A model generated the notes under the pieces. It saw nothing but the letters and a program-made list of their open reading frames with translations. It had not been told where the DNA came from and made no database searches. The translations under genes and the position numbers were made by a program. A DNA stretch of 61,045 nucleotides from Armatimonadota bacterium (GTDB lineage Bacteria; Armatimonadota; Chthonomonadetes; Chthonomonadales; CAJBBX01): assembly GCA_026392115.1 (NCBI GenBank), contig JAPLCQ010000151.1, positions 1-61,045 of the forward strand, read 5' to 3'. This document shows, piece by piece, positions 16,830 to 26,287 of the stretch (its first letter is position 1; every line of letters begins with the position of its first letter).

Positions 16830-19487
16830 TTAGCTCTCCTCTGCCGGCGCGGCGGCGGCGTCGCCGTCCTTGTCGGCGTGCAGGGCGCTCCGGAGCATGG
16901 CGGCAGCCTGTCCGGGGTCGAAGCCCAGTACGTCCTTGACATAGAAATTGCCCCGGGCCTTGTTCTTGAAGACCGAGACTCGGGCGCTCAGGATGTCCCA
17001 ACCAAGAGCGGCCAGCGCCTCGGCAACGCGGTAGAGCGTGGCCTGCAGGTCCTGCGACGCCACCTGCACCATGGAGAAGCCTTCGCTCCGCATATGCTGC
17101 ACCGTGGTCTCGTCGGCCACGAACGGATGGGCCTTGCGCCGCTTCCGCGAGACCAGGTCGGCCACCGCCACCGTGCCGGTGAGGACCGCCGTGACGTGGT
17201 CCGACACCTCCTTGCGCTTACCGGGGGTGAGCTGCCGGCCTCGGAAGTCCACGAACAGGGTGTCGAAGGCGATGCGCTCGTCGCCGGAGACGCGGGTGAA
17301 GACCTGGGCGCTGTGGACCGCCAGGTCGGCGGCGTAGAGCGCACCGGCGATCTTGGCGAGGAGGCCCGGCTGCGGTTCGTCCAGCGCGCAGACCGTGACC
17401 TCGGTGTAGCCGGCGCCGCGCGGGTCGTGGAATGCGACGCCGGGCGCTCCACGACGCGCGCCGCGGGCCAGGCCGATATGGAGCGCGATCTCCTCGAAGC
17501 TGGTGTTGAGCATGTAGGAGCCGGGCAGGCCCGCCACATGGGCCTCCACCTCGGGAGCCGGCAGATTGTCAACAGCCAGCTCACGGACCAGGTGCTTGCG
17601 CGCCCGGATGAGGCCCGCCGCGTCCATGTCGTCGGCCAAATCGCCGGCAAGCGCCTGATCGGCTCGCCGGTAGAGGTCGCGGAGGAACCGGGCCTTTACG
17701 TCGGTCCAGACGCCCGCGCCCACGGCCCGCGTGTCGGCGTAGGTGAGCAGATAGAGCATCTGGAGGCGGTCGACGTCGGAGACGATCCCCACGAAGCGCT
17801 GGATCGTGCTGTCCAGCGTCAGGTCGTGGAGGCCCGACAGCTCGGCCATGCGGAGGTGGTGCCGCACGAGGAACGCTACGGTATCGCCGGCCTCCTCGGA
17901 CCAGCCCAGGCGGGCGCAGATGCGGCGCGCGGCGTCGGCCCCGCTGTCCGCATGGGGCCGGTCGGTGCCGATCTTGCCCACGTCGTGCAGCAGGGCGGCC
18001 ATGTAGAGGCACTCGCGGTGCGGCAACTCGCCGAAGATGTGGCGCAATTCGCGCAACGCCTCCGGCCCGCCCTTGTCCAGCAGCTCGTCGAGGTAGCGGA
18101 CCACGTAGAGCGAGTGCTGTCCCACGGTGAAATCGTGCGCGGAGTCGAAGGGCACCAGGCCCATCACGTCGCCGAACTCGGGCAGCAGCCAGCCAAGCAG
18201 GCCGATCTCGGCCATATGCTGCAGGACCCGGTCGCAGGGCCGACCAGACGCGAGCATCCGGGTAAACGCCTCGCCGGCCACCGCGGGCGCCGCGCAGACC
18301 GGCTCGTCGGCGATGGCGCCGACGATGGCCCGGTCCAGTTCGGCGGTGAAGCCGAGTTCATAGCGCTGCGCGAGATCGAAGGCCATGACCATCCAGTCCG
18401 GCTCCACGGCGCCCAGGAGGACGGGCGCCGGCGTCACCTTCCGGCTGACGCAGTCCAGTCCCACACCCAGCATGAGACGGCCGCCCTCCACGTGCGACGC
18501 CACGTCGGCGCCGATGCGATGGACGGCGGACATGTGGCGGTAGAGGTCGCGCATGAAGCGCTGGAACGGCGGCATGGCCCCTTCGACGGGCTCGTCGCCG
18601 TAGCCGAGCATGGCGGCCACGTCCTCCTGGCGGTCGACGTTGAGCTGGTCCAGTTCGCGCCCGGCGAGGACGTGCAGGGCGTTGCGCGTGCGAAAGAGGA
18701 ACTCCTTGGCGGCGCGAATATCGTCCACCTCACCCGGCAGCATCCCGCCCAGGCGGCTCAGCACCTCCCAAGCTCGATCGCCGCGCGCGCGGGCGGCCTC
18801 CAGGGCCTGGCTGGCCTGTGACACCCAGACGGCGGCGTGCAGGTCGCGCAGACCGCCCACGCCGGACTTCAGGTTCGGCTCCACGGTCCAGGGCGTGCCG
18901 CCCTCGGCGCTCTGCTGCGCCCGGCGCTCCTCGAGTTTCTCAAAGATGAAGCTGGTGGCGTTGAACGAGGACCAGAAGGCGTCCTCGAACTGGATGAAGA
19001 GCCGCTGGCTCCCGGCCACGAGGCGGGCGTCCAGCAGGCCCGATGTGGTCTGGTGGTCCAGGGCGGCGCAGTCGTCCAGCAGGCGGTAGGCATAGCCCAC
19101 TTCGACCTTGTTGCCGTCGATGAAGACGTGCATCACCAGGCTGAAGAGCTCCTTGATGATGGCGTCCAGGTCGGGGTCGCCGTCGCGGTGCGGGATGAAG
19201 GTCAGGTCCACATCGGAGTAGGGGCAGACCTCGCGGCGCCCGTATCCGCCGGTGGCGACGACCGCCATGGGCAGCGTCTCCGGCGTGCGCGAACTGCCCG
19301 CGCGCTCCATGGCGATGGCGAGCATGCGCCGGATGACGGAGTCGACAAGGTCGCTGTAGGCGGCGGCGGTGGCGAGACCTCCCGCACCGGCGCGAACCTG
19401 AGCGGCAAGGGCCTCCCGCTCGGTCTTCAGCGTCTGGGCCAGCTCCTTCACGATGCCGGCGCGGGGATCGACGGGACGATCGCTCAA
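16830..19487 (-). CDS. glnD: Bifunctional [protein-PII] uridylyltransferase/uridylyl-removing enzyme
   Basis: GlnD senses glutamine and uridylylates or de-uridylylates PII proteins, which set nitrogen assimilation. The 885-residue length is normal. Order of domains: nucleotidyltransferase with GGYGRRE (80-86) and SDVDL (91-95), the helical linker domain, an HD phosphohydrolase with LLHDVGKIG (about 495), and two ACT domains (about 690 and 805) that bind glutamine. The start is TTG at 19487, which overlaps the permease stop codon as TTGA; no ATG gives a better N-terminus. The gene sits between ABC-2 permease genes and an Old Yellow Enzyme gene. No glnB, amtB or glnA lies in the window. Confidence 0.92.
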   Translation of the reverse strand: MSDRPVDPRAGIVKELAQTLKTEREALAAQVRAGAGGLATAAAYSDLVDSVIRRMLAIAMERAGSSRTPETLPMAVVATGGYGRREVCPYSDVDLTFIPHRDGDPDLDAIIKELFSLVMHVFIDGNKVEVGYAYRLLDDCAALDHQTTSGLLDARLVAGSQRLFIQFEDAFWSSFNATSFIFEKLEERRAQQSAEGGTPWTVEPNLKSGVGGLRDLHAAVWVSQASQALEAARARGDRAWEVLSRLGGMLPGEVDDIRAAKEFLFRTRNALHVLAGRELDQLNVDRQEDVAAMLGYGDEPVEGAMPPFQRFMRDLYRHMSAVHRIGADVASHVEGGRLMLGVGLDCVSRKVTPAPVLLGAVEPDWMVMAFDLAQRYELGFTAELDRAIVGAIADEPVCAAPAVAGEAFTRMLASGRPCDRVLQHMAEIGLLGWLLPEFGDVMGLVPFDSAHDFTVGQHSLYVVRYLDELLDKGGPEALRELRHIFGELPHRECLYMAALLHDVGKIGTDRPHADSGADAARRICARLGWSEEAGDTVAFLVRHHLRMAELSGLHDLTLDSTIQRFVGIVSDVDRLQMLYLLTYADTRAVGAGVWTDVKARFLRDLYRRADQALAGDLADDMDAAGLIRARKHLVRELAVDNLPAPEVEAHVAGLPGSYMLNTSFEEIALHIGLARGARRGAPGVAFHDPRGAGYTEVTVCALDEPQPGLLAKIAGALYAADLAVHSAQVFTRVSGDERIAFDTLFVDFRGRQLTPGKRKEVSDHVTAVLTGTVAVADLVSRKRRKAHPFVADETTVQHMRSEGFSMVQVASQDLQATLYRVAEALAALGWDILSARVSVFKNKARGNFYVKDVLGFDPGQAAAMLRSALHADKDGDAAAAPAEES

Positions 19488-20632
19488 CCGTCACCATCCA
19501 CGGGCACGTACTCCTTCAGCGAGAAGACCAGCAAGGCCGCGCCCAGCCCAACGACGATGATGCCGACCAGCGCCCCCCACGCCACCCGAACCGAGATGGC
19601 CTCCGGCGTGAGCACCTGGAGCAGGAAGGTCAGGTCGACGGAGGCGGCGTCGATCTTGGCGTGCGGCGCCAGCGTGCGGAGGTAGCTCATGATGGAGAGC
19701 ATCTGGAACTTGCCGTTCACCATCGGCACCCATGACTCCCAGCCGAAGGCGAAGAGCAACCCGGCCACCAGGGCGCGCCGGATCAGCGCGGCCAGGAGCA
19801 GGAAGAGCGCCGTGTAGGCCAGCGCGCCGATGGGCAGGATCAGCAGGTCGCGCCCCAGCCTCATGCCCGTGGTGCGGCTCCGATAGAGGTGATCCGGCAG
19901 GCCGTCCTCCAGGATCCAGCGGTTGGCGCGGCGCAGGGCCGCACCGTGCGGTCTGGTCGCCATGAGCTGGCGCGTGTCCGGCTGCAACGGGACGTTGCCG
20001 AACGTCGCCTCGGTGTAGATCAGGGGCCCATCGATGAGGCGGTTCACGTCGCGCAGCACGCCACGCACCAGTCCCCGGCGCAGGATGCCGCCGGAGTCCC
20101 ACCCATCGACGTCGCGCAGGGTCTGCTCCGACAGGCTGTCGCGCACGAACTGCACCACCGGGTCCGCGGGGAACTGGAGGGCCTTGATGAACTGCGTCCT
20201 ATCCCGCAGGGAGACCACGCGGAGTTCAACAGCGCCGGAGACCTCGCGCGGAGCGGTGGTTGCGGCCGCCAGCAGTAGGATCGAAACCTCCACGGTCACC
20301 GTCACTGCCAGCGCCGCGGCCAGATACTTCATCAGCAGGATGCGCCAGCGGGCGATGGGGCGCGTCAGCAGGTAGACGATGGTCTTCTGCTCGATCTCTC
20401 GAGTGATGACGCCCGTGCCGAAGACCACCGAGAGGATGACCAGGACGAAGCCGAAAACCAGCAGCGCGGCCAGCGTATCGTACGTGGCGATGCCATCGAA
20501 GTCACCCCGTCCCACCCCTCGGATGAGCATGGCCACGCCGGCGGGCGCAAGCACCAGCAACCCGCAGACCAGCAGGCGCGCGGGTCTGGCGAGGTCGAGG
20601 AGCGCGTTGCGCAGGATATACAGGTCAGCCAT
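19484..20632 (-). CDS. ABC-2 type transporter permease
   Basis: The 382-residue membrane protein has a first hydrophobic segment (about 18-38), a second (about 55-80) followed by ITREIEQKTIVYLLTRP, which is the cytoplasmic motif typical of ABC-2 permeases, and several C-terminal membrane segments. A large soluble loop of about 120 residues lies between the third and fourth segments. It is the partner of the ATPase encoded just upstream (20677-21597); together they probably export or insert an unidentified substrate. Its stop overlaps the glnD start by four bases, so expression is coupled. Substrate not predictable. Confidence 0.8.
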   Translation of the reverse strand: MADLYILRNALLDLARPARLLVCGLLVLAPAGVAMLIRGVGRGDFDGIATYDTLAALLVFGFVLVILSVVFGTGVITREIEQKTIVYLLTRPIARWRILLMKYLAAALAVTVTVEVSILLLAAATTAPREVSGAVELRVVSLRDRTQFIKALQFPADPVVQFVRDSLSEQTLRDVDGWDSGGILRRGLVRGVLRDVNRLIDGPLIYTEATFGNVPLQPDTRQLMATRPHGAALRRANRWILEDGLPDHLYRSRTTGMRLGRDLLILPIGALAYTALFLLLAALIRRALVAGLLFAFGWESWVPMVNGKFQMLSIMSYLRTLAPHAKIDAASVDLTFLLQVLTPEAISVRVAWGALVGIIVVGLGAALLVFSLKEYVPVDGDG

Positions 20633-20676
20633 GGGCGCTCCCCGGGTACGAACCGCTCGCGGTCGGCGATGCGCTC

Positions 20677-21597
20677 TTACTCATTGACGAGGTACCGGAA
20701 TACGGCTTCCAGGTTGTTGTCCGGCGACTCGAAGGCCGCCACCACCACGCCGAGGCCGATGACGATATCCGGCAACGCGCGGTAGAGCGCATCCGGCGCC
20801 CGGGTCTCGATCTCCACCGAGCCGCCGGCGGCTTCGTCCACCTTGGCACTGATCACGTAGCTCTCGGCCAGCAAGGCCCGGGCCAGGTCGCGCGGGCGAT
20901 CACAGCGGATCAAGACGTGGTGCGGGTGCAGGTCGATCAGCGAGCGGATGCCGTAGATGTCGCCCTGGGCGCGCAGACGGCCGCGGTGCATGAGCAGGAT
21001 GTTGTGCGTGAGCTGCTCCACCTCGTAGAGGATGTGGCTGCTCACCACTACGCACTTGCCCTCGGCGGCCAACCCCTGGAAGAGGACCGACATCTCGCGG
21101 CGCCCCACGGGATCCAGGCCGTTCAGCGGCTCGTCCAGACTCAGCACGGCGGGATCGTGCAGGATGGCCTGCGAGACCTTCAGGCGCTGGCGCATTCCCT
21201 TGGAGTAGCCGCCCACCTTGCGCTCGGCGGCGTAGAGGATGCCGGTGCGCTCCATGGAGGAGTTGACACGCTCGGTCCGGCCGTGCGGGGGCAACCCGGC
21301 AAGGACGTCCATCAGCTCGATGAAGGCCCGGCCCGACATATCCTCGTAGCAGTTCTCGACCTCGGGGCAGTAGCCGACCTGCCGCAGCACGCCGGGATTG
21401 GCGAACGGCCGCTTGCCGAAGACCGACACGGAGCCGGAGGAGGGGCGCAACTGCCCCGTCACCAGCTTCAGCACGGTGGACTTCCCCGCTCCGTTGGGTC
21501 CGAGCAGCGCGGTGATGCCCGCGCCAACCGTGAACGTGATATCGTTGATGCCGATCACCTGGCCGTACCATCGCGACGCCCGCGCCAGATCGATCAC
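20677..21597 (-). CDS. ABC transporter ATP-binding protein
   Basis: The 306-residue ATPase has Walker A GPNGAGKST (about 33-41), the signature region YSKGMRQRL, Walker B AVLSLDEPLNGLD and the H-loop SSHIL. A C-terminal region of about 90 residues follows, as in CcmA/NatA-type exporters. The start GTG at 21597 overlaps the stop codon of the preceding permease gene as GTGA; the long upstream open frame on this strand is only a shadow of that gene. This ATPase and the permease after it form the second of two adjacent ABC-2 modules. The signature YSKGM departs from the usual LSGGQ, as is common in this subfamily. Confidence 0.85.
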   Translation of the reverse strand: MIDLARASRWYGQVIGINDITFTVGAGITALLGPNGAGKSTVLKLVTGQLRPSSGSVSVFGKRPFANPGVLRQVGYCPEVENCYEDMSGRAFIELMDVLAGLPPHGRTERVNSSMERTGILYAAERKVGGYSKGMRQRLKVSQAILHDPAVLSLDEPLNGLDPVGRREMSVLFQGLAAEGKCVVVSSHILYEVEQLTHNILLMHRGRLRAQGDIYGIRSLIDLHPHHVLIRCDRPRDLARALLAESYVISAKVDEAAGGSVEIETRAPDALYRALPDIVIGLGVVVAAFESPDNNLEAVFRYLVNE

Positions 21598-22589
21598 CCT
21601 CGCACCACCTCGACGGCTCGAATGCGCATGCGCGCCGCGACGATTCCGGCCACGACCAGGGCCGCGTAGGCTCCCAGCATCAGCCACAAGTTGGGCTGCT
21701 GTAGGGTGACGTGTTCGATGCCGCGCCCGCGGTGCATGGTGGTCTGCGTCACCGTGGCGCCCAGCACGCGCCACATGGCGGCGCTGATGATGCCTCCGAT
21801 GGACGCATGCTGCAGCACCGGGGGCCAGAAGCCCTTGACCGTGAGGTCGCCATGGTAGAGGAGCAGCCAGAGGATGCCCGACACCACTCCAGAGCCGACG
21901 TAGGCCCCGGCCTGCGCGGCGCCCGCGATGAGTGCCGACCGGCACCATGCGCTGATGCCCACCATCACGCTCGCCATGCCGGCCGCCACGACGGCGCAAG
22001 CTCCCAGCAACTTGAAGAGCAACCACGGATCGTTCTTGAGGAAGCCGACACCCACATACGTGAAGAGGCAGTAGAGGTAGAGCAGCAGCGAGGGCATGGC
22101 GGCCGCCAGGAAGACCACGCCGAAGACGCCCATCCACTTCCCCGCCACGTAGTCGGCCTTGCGGATGGGTTTGGAGAGGTAGACGAGCAAGGCATTGGTC
22201 TTGTTGTCGTCGGCGATGCTGGACGCGCCGACCAGCAGGCCCAGCACCATCAGCCCCAGGAGGTGGGCGTCCAGGACCGTGTAAAAGAGCATGGGGAAGC
22301 GCGTGGCAGGATCCGACGAGACCAGCATCCCGCCCATGGGGTTGTTGGGCCCGGCCACGCGATCCTGGATGTACATCATGAAGGCAAAGAAGAAGTAGGG
22401 GCCGAGGGAGAGCAGGAAGACGAGCCAGAACCACCACTTCCGCAGCGCGCCCCGCACCAGCGCCACCGCGATGGGCGCCCAGCGGAGGCGCCGGGCGCGG
22501 ATCGGGCCGTCGTAGCCGCGGTAGCTGACGTCGGCGATGGGGCCCGTGGCTGCCGGAGCCGCCTGGGGCGGCGTGACGTCGGCGCTCAA
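21594..22589 (-). CDS. ABC-2 type transporter permease
   Basis: The 331-residue protein begins with a soluble segment of about 45 residues, then hydrophobic segments including WFWLVFLLSLGPYFFFAF. It contains DDNKTNALLVYLSKPIRKADY, the cytoplasmic element seen in ABC-2 permeases. The start TTG at 22589 is chosen because it overlaps the ATPase stop as TTGA and has GGAGG seven to eight bases upstream; earlier starts translate the ATPase gene in another frame. It pairs with the ATPase at 22586-23500. Substrate unknown. Confidence 0.8.
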   Translation of the reverse strand: MSADVTPPQAAPAATGPIADVSYRGYDGPIRARRLRWAPIAVALVRGALRKWWFWLVFLLSLGPYFFFAFMMYIQDRVAGPNNPMGGMLVSSDPATRFPMLFYTVLDAHLLGLMVLGLLVGASSIADDNKTNALLVYLSKPIRKADYVAGKWMGVFGVVFLAAAMPSLLLYLYCLFTYVGVGFLKNDPWLLFKLLGACAVVAAGMASVMVGISAWCRSALIAGAAQAGAYVGSGVVSGILWLLLYHGDLTVKGFWPPVLQHASIGGIISAAMWRVLGATVTQTTMHRGRGIEHVTLQQPNLWLMLGAYAALVVAGIVAARMRIRAVEVVRG

Positions 22590-23500
22590 TCCACTGCCTC
22601 CATGAAGACTTCCTCCAGGCTCCGGCGGGCCGGCATGATGCCGCGCACCTGCGCTCCGGCCTCGCGAGCAGCCTCGAAGACGGCGCGGGCCACATCCGCC
22701 ATCTCGGCCGGAGCGACGAGACGGTACCGGGCGCCCACCTGCGAGACAACCTCCAGCGACCGCCATTCCAGGGCCTGCTCAAACGCCAGCACGGCGATCT
22801 GGACCTCGACCTCGTAGAGGCGACCGTCCGTCTTGCGCAAATCCTCCACGGCGCCCTGGGCGGCCAATCGGCCTTGCTGCATCAGGATCACCTGGTCGCA
22901 GGTCCGCTCGATATCGGGCAGCAGGTGCGACGAGACCATGACGGAGAGGCCCTTGCCATGCGAGATGTCGCGCACCAGAGCCAGCATCTCCTCGCGCCCG
23001 GCGGGGTCGAGGCCGTTGGTCGGCTCGTCGAGGATGAGGATGCCCGGGCCGTGCACCAGTGCCTGAGCGAGCTTGATGCGCTGTTTCATGCCGGTGGAGT
23101 AGGTCTCCACGTTGCGGTAGCGGGCCTCGCCCAGGCCGCAGTACTCGAGCACCTCGTGGGCGCGCCGCAGAGCCGCCCGCGAAGGCATGCCCGCCAGCTC
23201 GCCGGCATAGGCCACGAAGGTAACGGCGTTCATGCCTGGAATATGGCAGTCGCTCTCCGGCATAAGGCCCACTCGGGCGCGTATCTCCAGCTCCTGTGTG
23301 GCGACATCGAGGTCCATCACCTTGGCGGAGCCCGATGACGGACGGATGAAGCCCAGAAGCGTCTTGATCAGCGTGGTCTTGCCTGCACCGTTGGGCCCCA
23401 GGATGCCCGTGCAGCCCGAAGGTATCTCCAGCGTGAGGTCGCGCACGGCCACGGCGGCGCCGTAGCGGACCGTGAGACCTTCGGTGGCGGCAATAGGCAT
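22586..23500 (-). CDS. ABC transporter ATP-binding protein
   Basis: The 304-residue ATPase has Walker A GPNGAGKTT (about 35-43), the signature YSTGMKQRI, Walker B LILDEPTNGLD and H-loop SSHLL. It is the first gene of the overlapping run ATPase, permease, ATPase, permease, glnD, Old Yellow Enzyme. The C-terminal 90 residues form the regulatory tail usual in CcmA/NatA-like proteins, ending EEVFMEAVD. No clear ribosome-binding site precedes the ATG at 23500, and the operon promoter was not found in the 114 bases upstream. Confidence 0.85.
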   Translation of the reverse strand: MPIAATEGLTVRYGAAVAVRDLTLEIPSGCTGILGPNGAGKTTLIKTLLGFIRPSSGSAKVMDLDVATQELEIRARVGLMPESDCHIPGMNAVTFVAYAGELAGMPSRAALRRAHEVLEYCGLGEARYRNVETYSTGMKQRIKLAQALVHGPGILILDEPTNGLDPAGREEMLALVRDISHGKGLSVMVSSHLLPDIERTCDQVILMQQGRLAAQGAVEDLRKTDGRLYEVEVQIAVLAFEQALEWRSLEVVSQVGARYRLVAPAEMADVARAVFEAAREAGAQVRGIMPARRSLEEVFMEAVD

Positions 23501-23614
23501 GGGCGACGCGTCACTCCATTCGGGCGGACGCCGAGGGTGTCGGCGCGATGGCTACACTACGGCGCGCCCGCCCGGAGCGTTTCGGTCACGCGCCGGGCAC
23601 GGGCTAAGGGACGG

Positions 23615-25390
23615 TCAGCCGCCCCCCAGGAGCGACCCATACTTCTGGCTCACGACGCTGCGCTTCACCTTGAGCGTCGGCGTCAGTTCGCCGCCCTCGA
23701 TGGTGAAGGAGTGGTCCAGCAGGGCGATCTTACGGATGCGCTCGTAGTCGGCCAGATCCTGCGAGACGCGGTCGACCTCGCCTTTGATGAGCTTGATCAC
23801 CTCGGGCGCCCGGGCCAGGTCGGCGGGCTCGGTCGCGGCGATCCCCTGCTCGGCGGCCCAGATCCTCACACGGTCGAAGGTGGGCACCACCAGGGCGTGG
23901 ATCACGTTCTGGCGGTCGCCGATGAGGACCACCTCCGAGACGAAGGGGCTCCGCTTGATGCGCGCTTCGATGGGCTGCGGCGCCACGTTCTTGCCGTTGG
24001 CCAGGACGATGATGTCCTTCTTGCGGTCCGTGATGTGCAGGTGGCCGTGCTCGTCGATGACGCCGATGTCGCCGGTATGGAACCAGCCGTCCGCGTCGAT
24101 GGCGGCGGCGGTGGCCTCGGGCTGGTTGTAGTAGCCGTCCATCAGGCACGGGCCGCGGCCCAGCACCTCGCCGTCGGCCGCGATGGAGATCTCGATGCCC
24201 GGCAGCGGCGTGCCGACCGTCCCCAAACGCGCCTTGCCCGGCCGGTTCAGCGTCAGGACCGGCGACTCCGTGAGCCCGTAACCCTCCAGCATAGGCACGC
24301 CCACTCCACTGAAGAGCGACGCGGTCCCCACGCCCAGCGGCGCCCCGCCGGAGACGAAGTAGCGCGCACGCCCTCCGGTCACCTTCTCGCGCACCTTGGA
24401 GAGGACCAGCTTGTCGGCCAGCGCCCTTGCGGCCGTCTGTATGGGACCCAGGGCGCGGCCGTCACGCAGCGCCGCAGCGCACTCCTCGCCGGTCTTCAGG
24501 GCCCAGTCGAATATCCTGCGCCGGAGCGGCGGAAGCTTGGCGCCATGCTCCCGCACCTTCTCCTCGATCGCCTCGAAGAGCCGCGGAACGCAGATGAAGA
24601 GCGTGGGCCGGATGGTCGTGATCTCGTTGGCCACGCCGAACGGGCCGTCGGAGTAGTAGATCTGCGCGCCGATGGCCAGCGGCAGGTAGTGGCCCGCCAC
24701 TCGCTCAACGACATGGCAGAGAGGAAGGAACGAGAGGAAGATGTCGGTCTCATCGAGTCGGACGATCTGCACCGCGGCCTTCCAGGTGTTGAGCAGCGCG
24801 GTATGCGACAGCATGGCGCCCTTGGGCGCGCCGGTGGTTCCCGATGTGTAGATGAACGTGGCTACGGCGGCGGGATCGATGGCTGCCGCGGCCTTGTCGA
24901 GGTCCGCATCCACGAGGCCGGACTCGCGCCCAAGGTCGACGGCATCCTGCCAGGAGAGGACACCCTCGATGGCGTCGCCGGACATCAGCACCACATGCCG
25001 CAGCGCCGGGATGCGGTCGCGGACCTCGGCGATCTTGGCGTACTGCTTGGCATCCTCCACCACGACGATGCCCGCGCCGGAGTCGCGCAGGTAATGCTCC
25101 ACCTGCACCGGCGGCAACGTGTGGTAGATGGGAACCAGGACCGCGCCGATCCCATGGACGGACAGGTCGGTGACGGCCCACTCGACGCGGTTGTACGACA
25201 GAACCGCCACGCGGTCGCCGCGGCTCACGCCCAGCGCCGCCAGGCCCCGGCGGAAGTCGCGCACACGCTCGTTCAGCTCGCCGTAGGTGACGTGGCTGTA
25301 GTTGCCACGAACCTTGTACGCCAGGGCGCGACGGTCGGCGAACCGACTCACGGTGTCCTGGAACATGCCGTAGATGGTTGTCACTGCCAT
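23615..25390 (-). CDS. Long-chain fatty-acid-CoA ligase (AMP-forming)
   Basis: The 591-residue enzyme activates fatty acids to acyl-CoA through an acyl-adenylate. It shows the AMP-binding P-loop YTSGTTGAPKG (about 185), the GYGLTES motif (about 345) and DGWFHTGDIG (about 420), and it ends with the KVKRSVVSQKY region common to the FadD15-like long-chain group. Cytoplasmic or membrane-associated. The start ATG at 25390 has GGAGG four bases upstream; an in-frame GTG at 25402 would overlap that site. It stands alone, with 114 bases before the ABC operon. Confidence 0.88.
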   Translation of the reverse strand: MAVTTIYGMFQDTVSRFADRRALAYKVRGNYSHVTYGELNERVRDFRRGLAALGVSRGDRVAVLSYNRVEWAVTDLSVHGIGAVLVPIYHTLPPVQVEHYLRDSGAGIVVVEDAKQYAKIAEVRDRIPALRHVVLMSGDAIEGVLSWQDAVDLGRESGLVDADLDKAAAAIDPAAVATFIYTSGTTGAPKGAMLSHTALLNTWKAAVQIVRLDETDIFLSFLPLCHVVERVAGHYLPLAIGAQIYYSDGPFGVANEITTIRPTLFICVPRLFEAIEEKVREHGAKLPPLRRRIFDWALKTGEECAAALRDGRALGPIQTAARALADKLVLSKVREKVTGGRARYFVSGGAPLGVGTASLFSGVGVPMLEGYGLTESPVLTLNRPGKARLGTVGTPLPGIEISIAADGEVLGRGPCLMDGYYNQPEATAAAIDADGWFHTGDIGVIDEHGHLHITDRKKDIIVLANGKNVAPQPIEARIKRSPFVSEVVLIGDRQNVIHALVVPTFDRVRIWAAEQGIAATEPADLARAPEVIKLIKGEVDRVSQDLADYERIRKIALLDHSFTIEGGELTPTLKVKRSVVSQKYGSLLGGG

Positions 25391-25490
25391 TCCCCTCCCC
25401 ACGGGGGTACTGCGGCGATTACGGCTCCCCGGCGCACGCCGGCGAGCGCCGACACCTCAATGCGGCCACGGCACAACCGGTGCGACGCGC

Positions 25491-25847
25491 TCAAGCGTCA
25501 CGGTCCGCTTGCATGATCTGGATCACCAGACCCTCGGGATCCCTGAACGCCGCCAGCCTGCCCTCGCCCAACTCGCGAGGCAGGACCAGGAAGGGCACGC
25601 CGCGCCCAACCAGCCGGTCGTACCACCCATCTACGCTGTCCACCATGAAGCAGACCTGCACCGCGCTGATGCGCAGGTCATCGCCGGGAACGCCGTCGGC
25701 GCCGGACATCAGGCCGAAGCCCTCGGCGAACGCCGCCCAGTCCTCCTCCTCCGCCACCAGCGTGAGGCCCACGACGTCGCGGTAGAAGCGCACGGCCGCA
25801 TCCATGTCGCGAACCAATGCCATGCACCTAATGCCCATTACGGTCAC
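25491..25847 (-). CDS. VOC-family (glyoxalase/bleomycin-resistance fold) protein
   Basis: The 118-residue protein is a single vicinal-oxygen-chelate module: ALVRDMDAAVRFYRDVVGL at the start, VQVCFMVDSVDGWYDRLVGRG in the middle and FRDPEGLVIQIMQ at the end. These proteins bind a metal and small electrophilic or lactam-like substrates as dimers; the substrate is unknown. The start is uncertain: GTG at 25847 has GGAGG twelve bases upstream, and ATG at 25838 is further from it, so GTG is used. Confidence 0.8.
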   Translation of the reverse strand: MTVMGIRCMALVRDMDAAVRFYRDVVGLTLVAEEEDWAAFAEGFGLMSGADGVPGDDLRISAVQVCFMVDSVDGWYDRLVGRGVPFLVLPRELGEGRLAAFRDPEGLVIQIMQADRDA

Positions 25848-25929
25848 AGGGGTCTTGTTCCTCCCGGCGGCGGCCCGCCCGGTGGCATTCTACACGTCAG
25901 CCGTGCAACCGTCAACCGGGCGCAGGCCG

Positions 25930-26277
25930 TCAGGGCGCCACTGTCGGCTTGGGCGGGCCATGGAAGGCCACCGTATGGCGCACCGCGACCGGATGCTGGT
26001 AGTCGATCTGAAGCTGCACACAGCCCTTCTTGCAGGCCTCGGCGCAAGCGCCGCACTGCACGCACTTGAAGGGGTCGAACTCCAGGCTCTTGGCCACGCG
26101 GTCGACGCAGATGGCATTGGCGGGGCAGCGCGTGGCGCAGGCGCCGCAGTAGATGCAGACCTCCTCCTCAAACTCCACGGCTCCCCGGTACCCCTGGGGC
26201 GCGGTGCGCGCGGCCGGCGCAAAGGGGCGCGTGGCCGGCTTGCTGAAGAGGTTGCGGATCACGCTGCTGAGCATCAT
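25930..26277 (-). CDS. echF: Ech-type hydrogenase ferredoxin subunit EchF
   Basis: The 115-residue protein has two [4Fe-4S] motifs, CIYCGACATRCP (about 42-53) and CVQCGACAEACKK (about 72-84), as in NuoI/EchF. It would pass electrons from ferredoxin to the small subunit at the membrane surface. It is the last gene of the hydrogenase operon, ten bases after the large subunit. The N-terminal 30 residues are basic and probably contact the membrane arm. Two adjacent ATGs (26277 and 26274) are possible starts. Confidence 0.85.
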   Translation of the reverse strand: MMLSSVIRNLFSKPATRPFAPAARTAPQGYRGAVEFEEEVCIYCGACATRCPANAICVDRVAKSLEFDPFKCVQCGACAEACKKGCVQLQIDYQHPVAVRHTVAFHGPPKPTVAP

Positions 26278-26287
26278 GGGTTATGTC

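Noticed and set aside
15909-18821. A 970-codon open frame on the plus strand opposite glnD and the oxidoreductase gene
   Set aside because: Its composition is rich in His, Arg, Gln and Val typical of antisense shadows in high-GC DNA, and the minus-strand genes there have clear domains.
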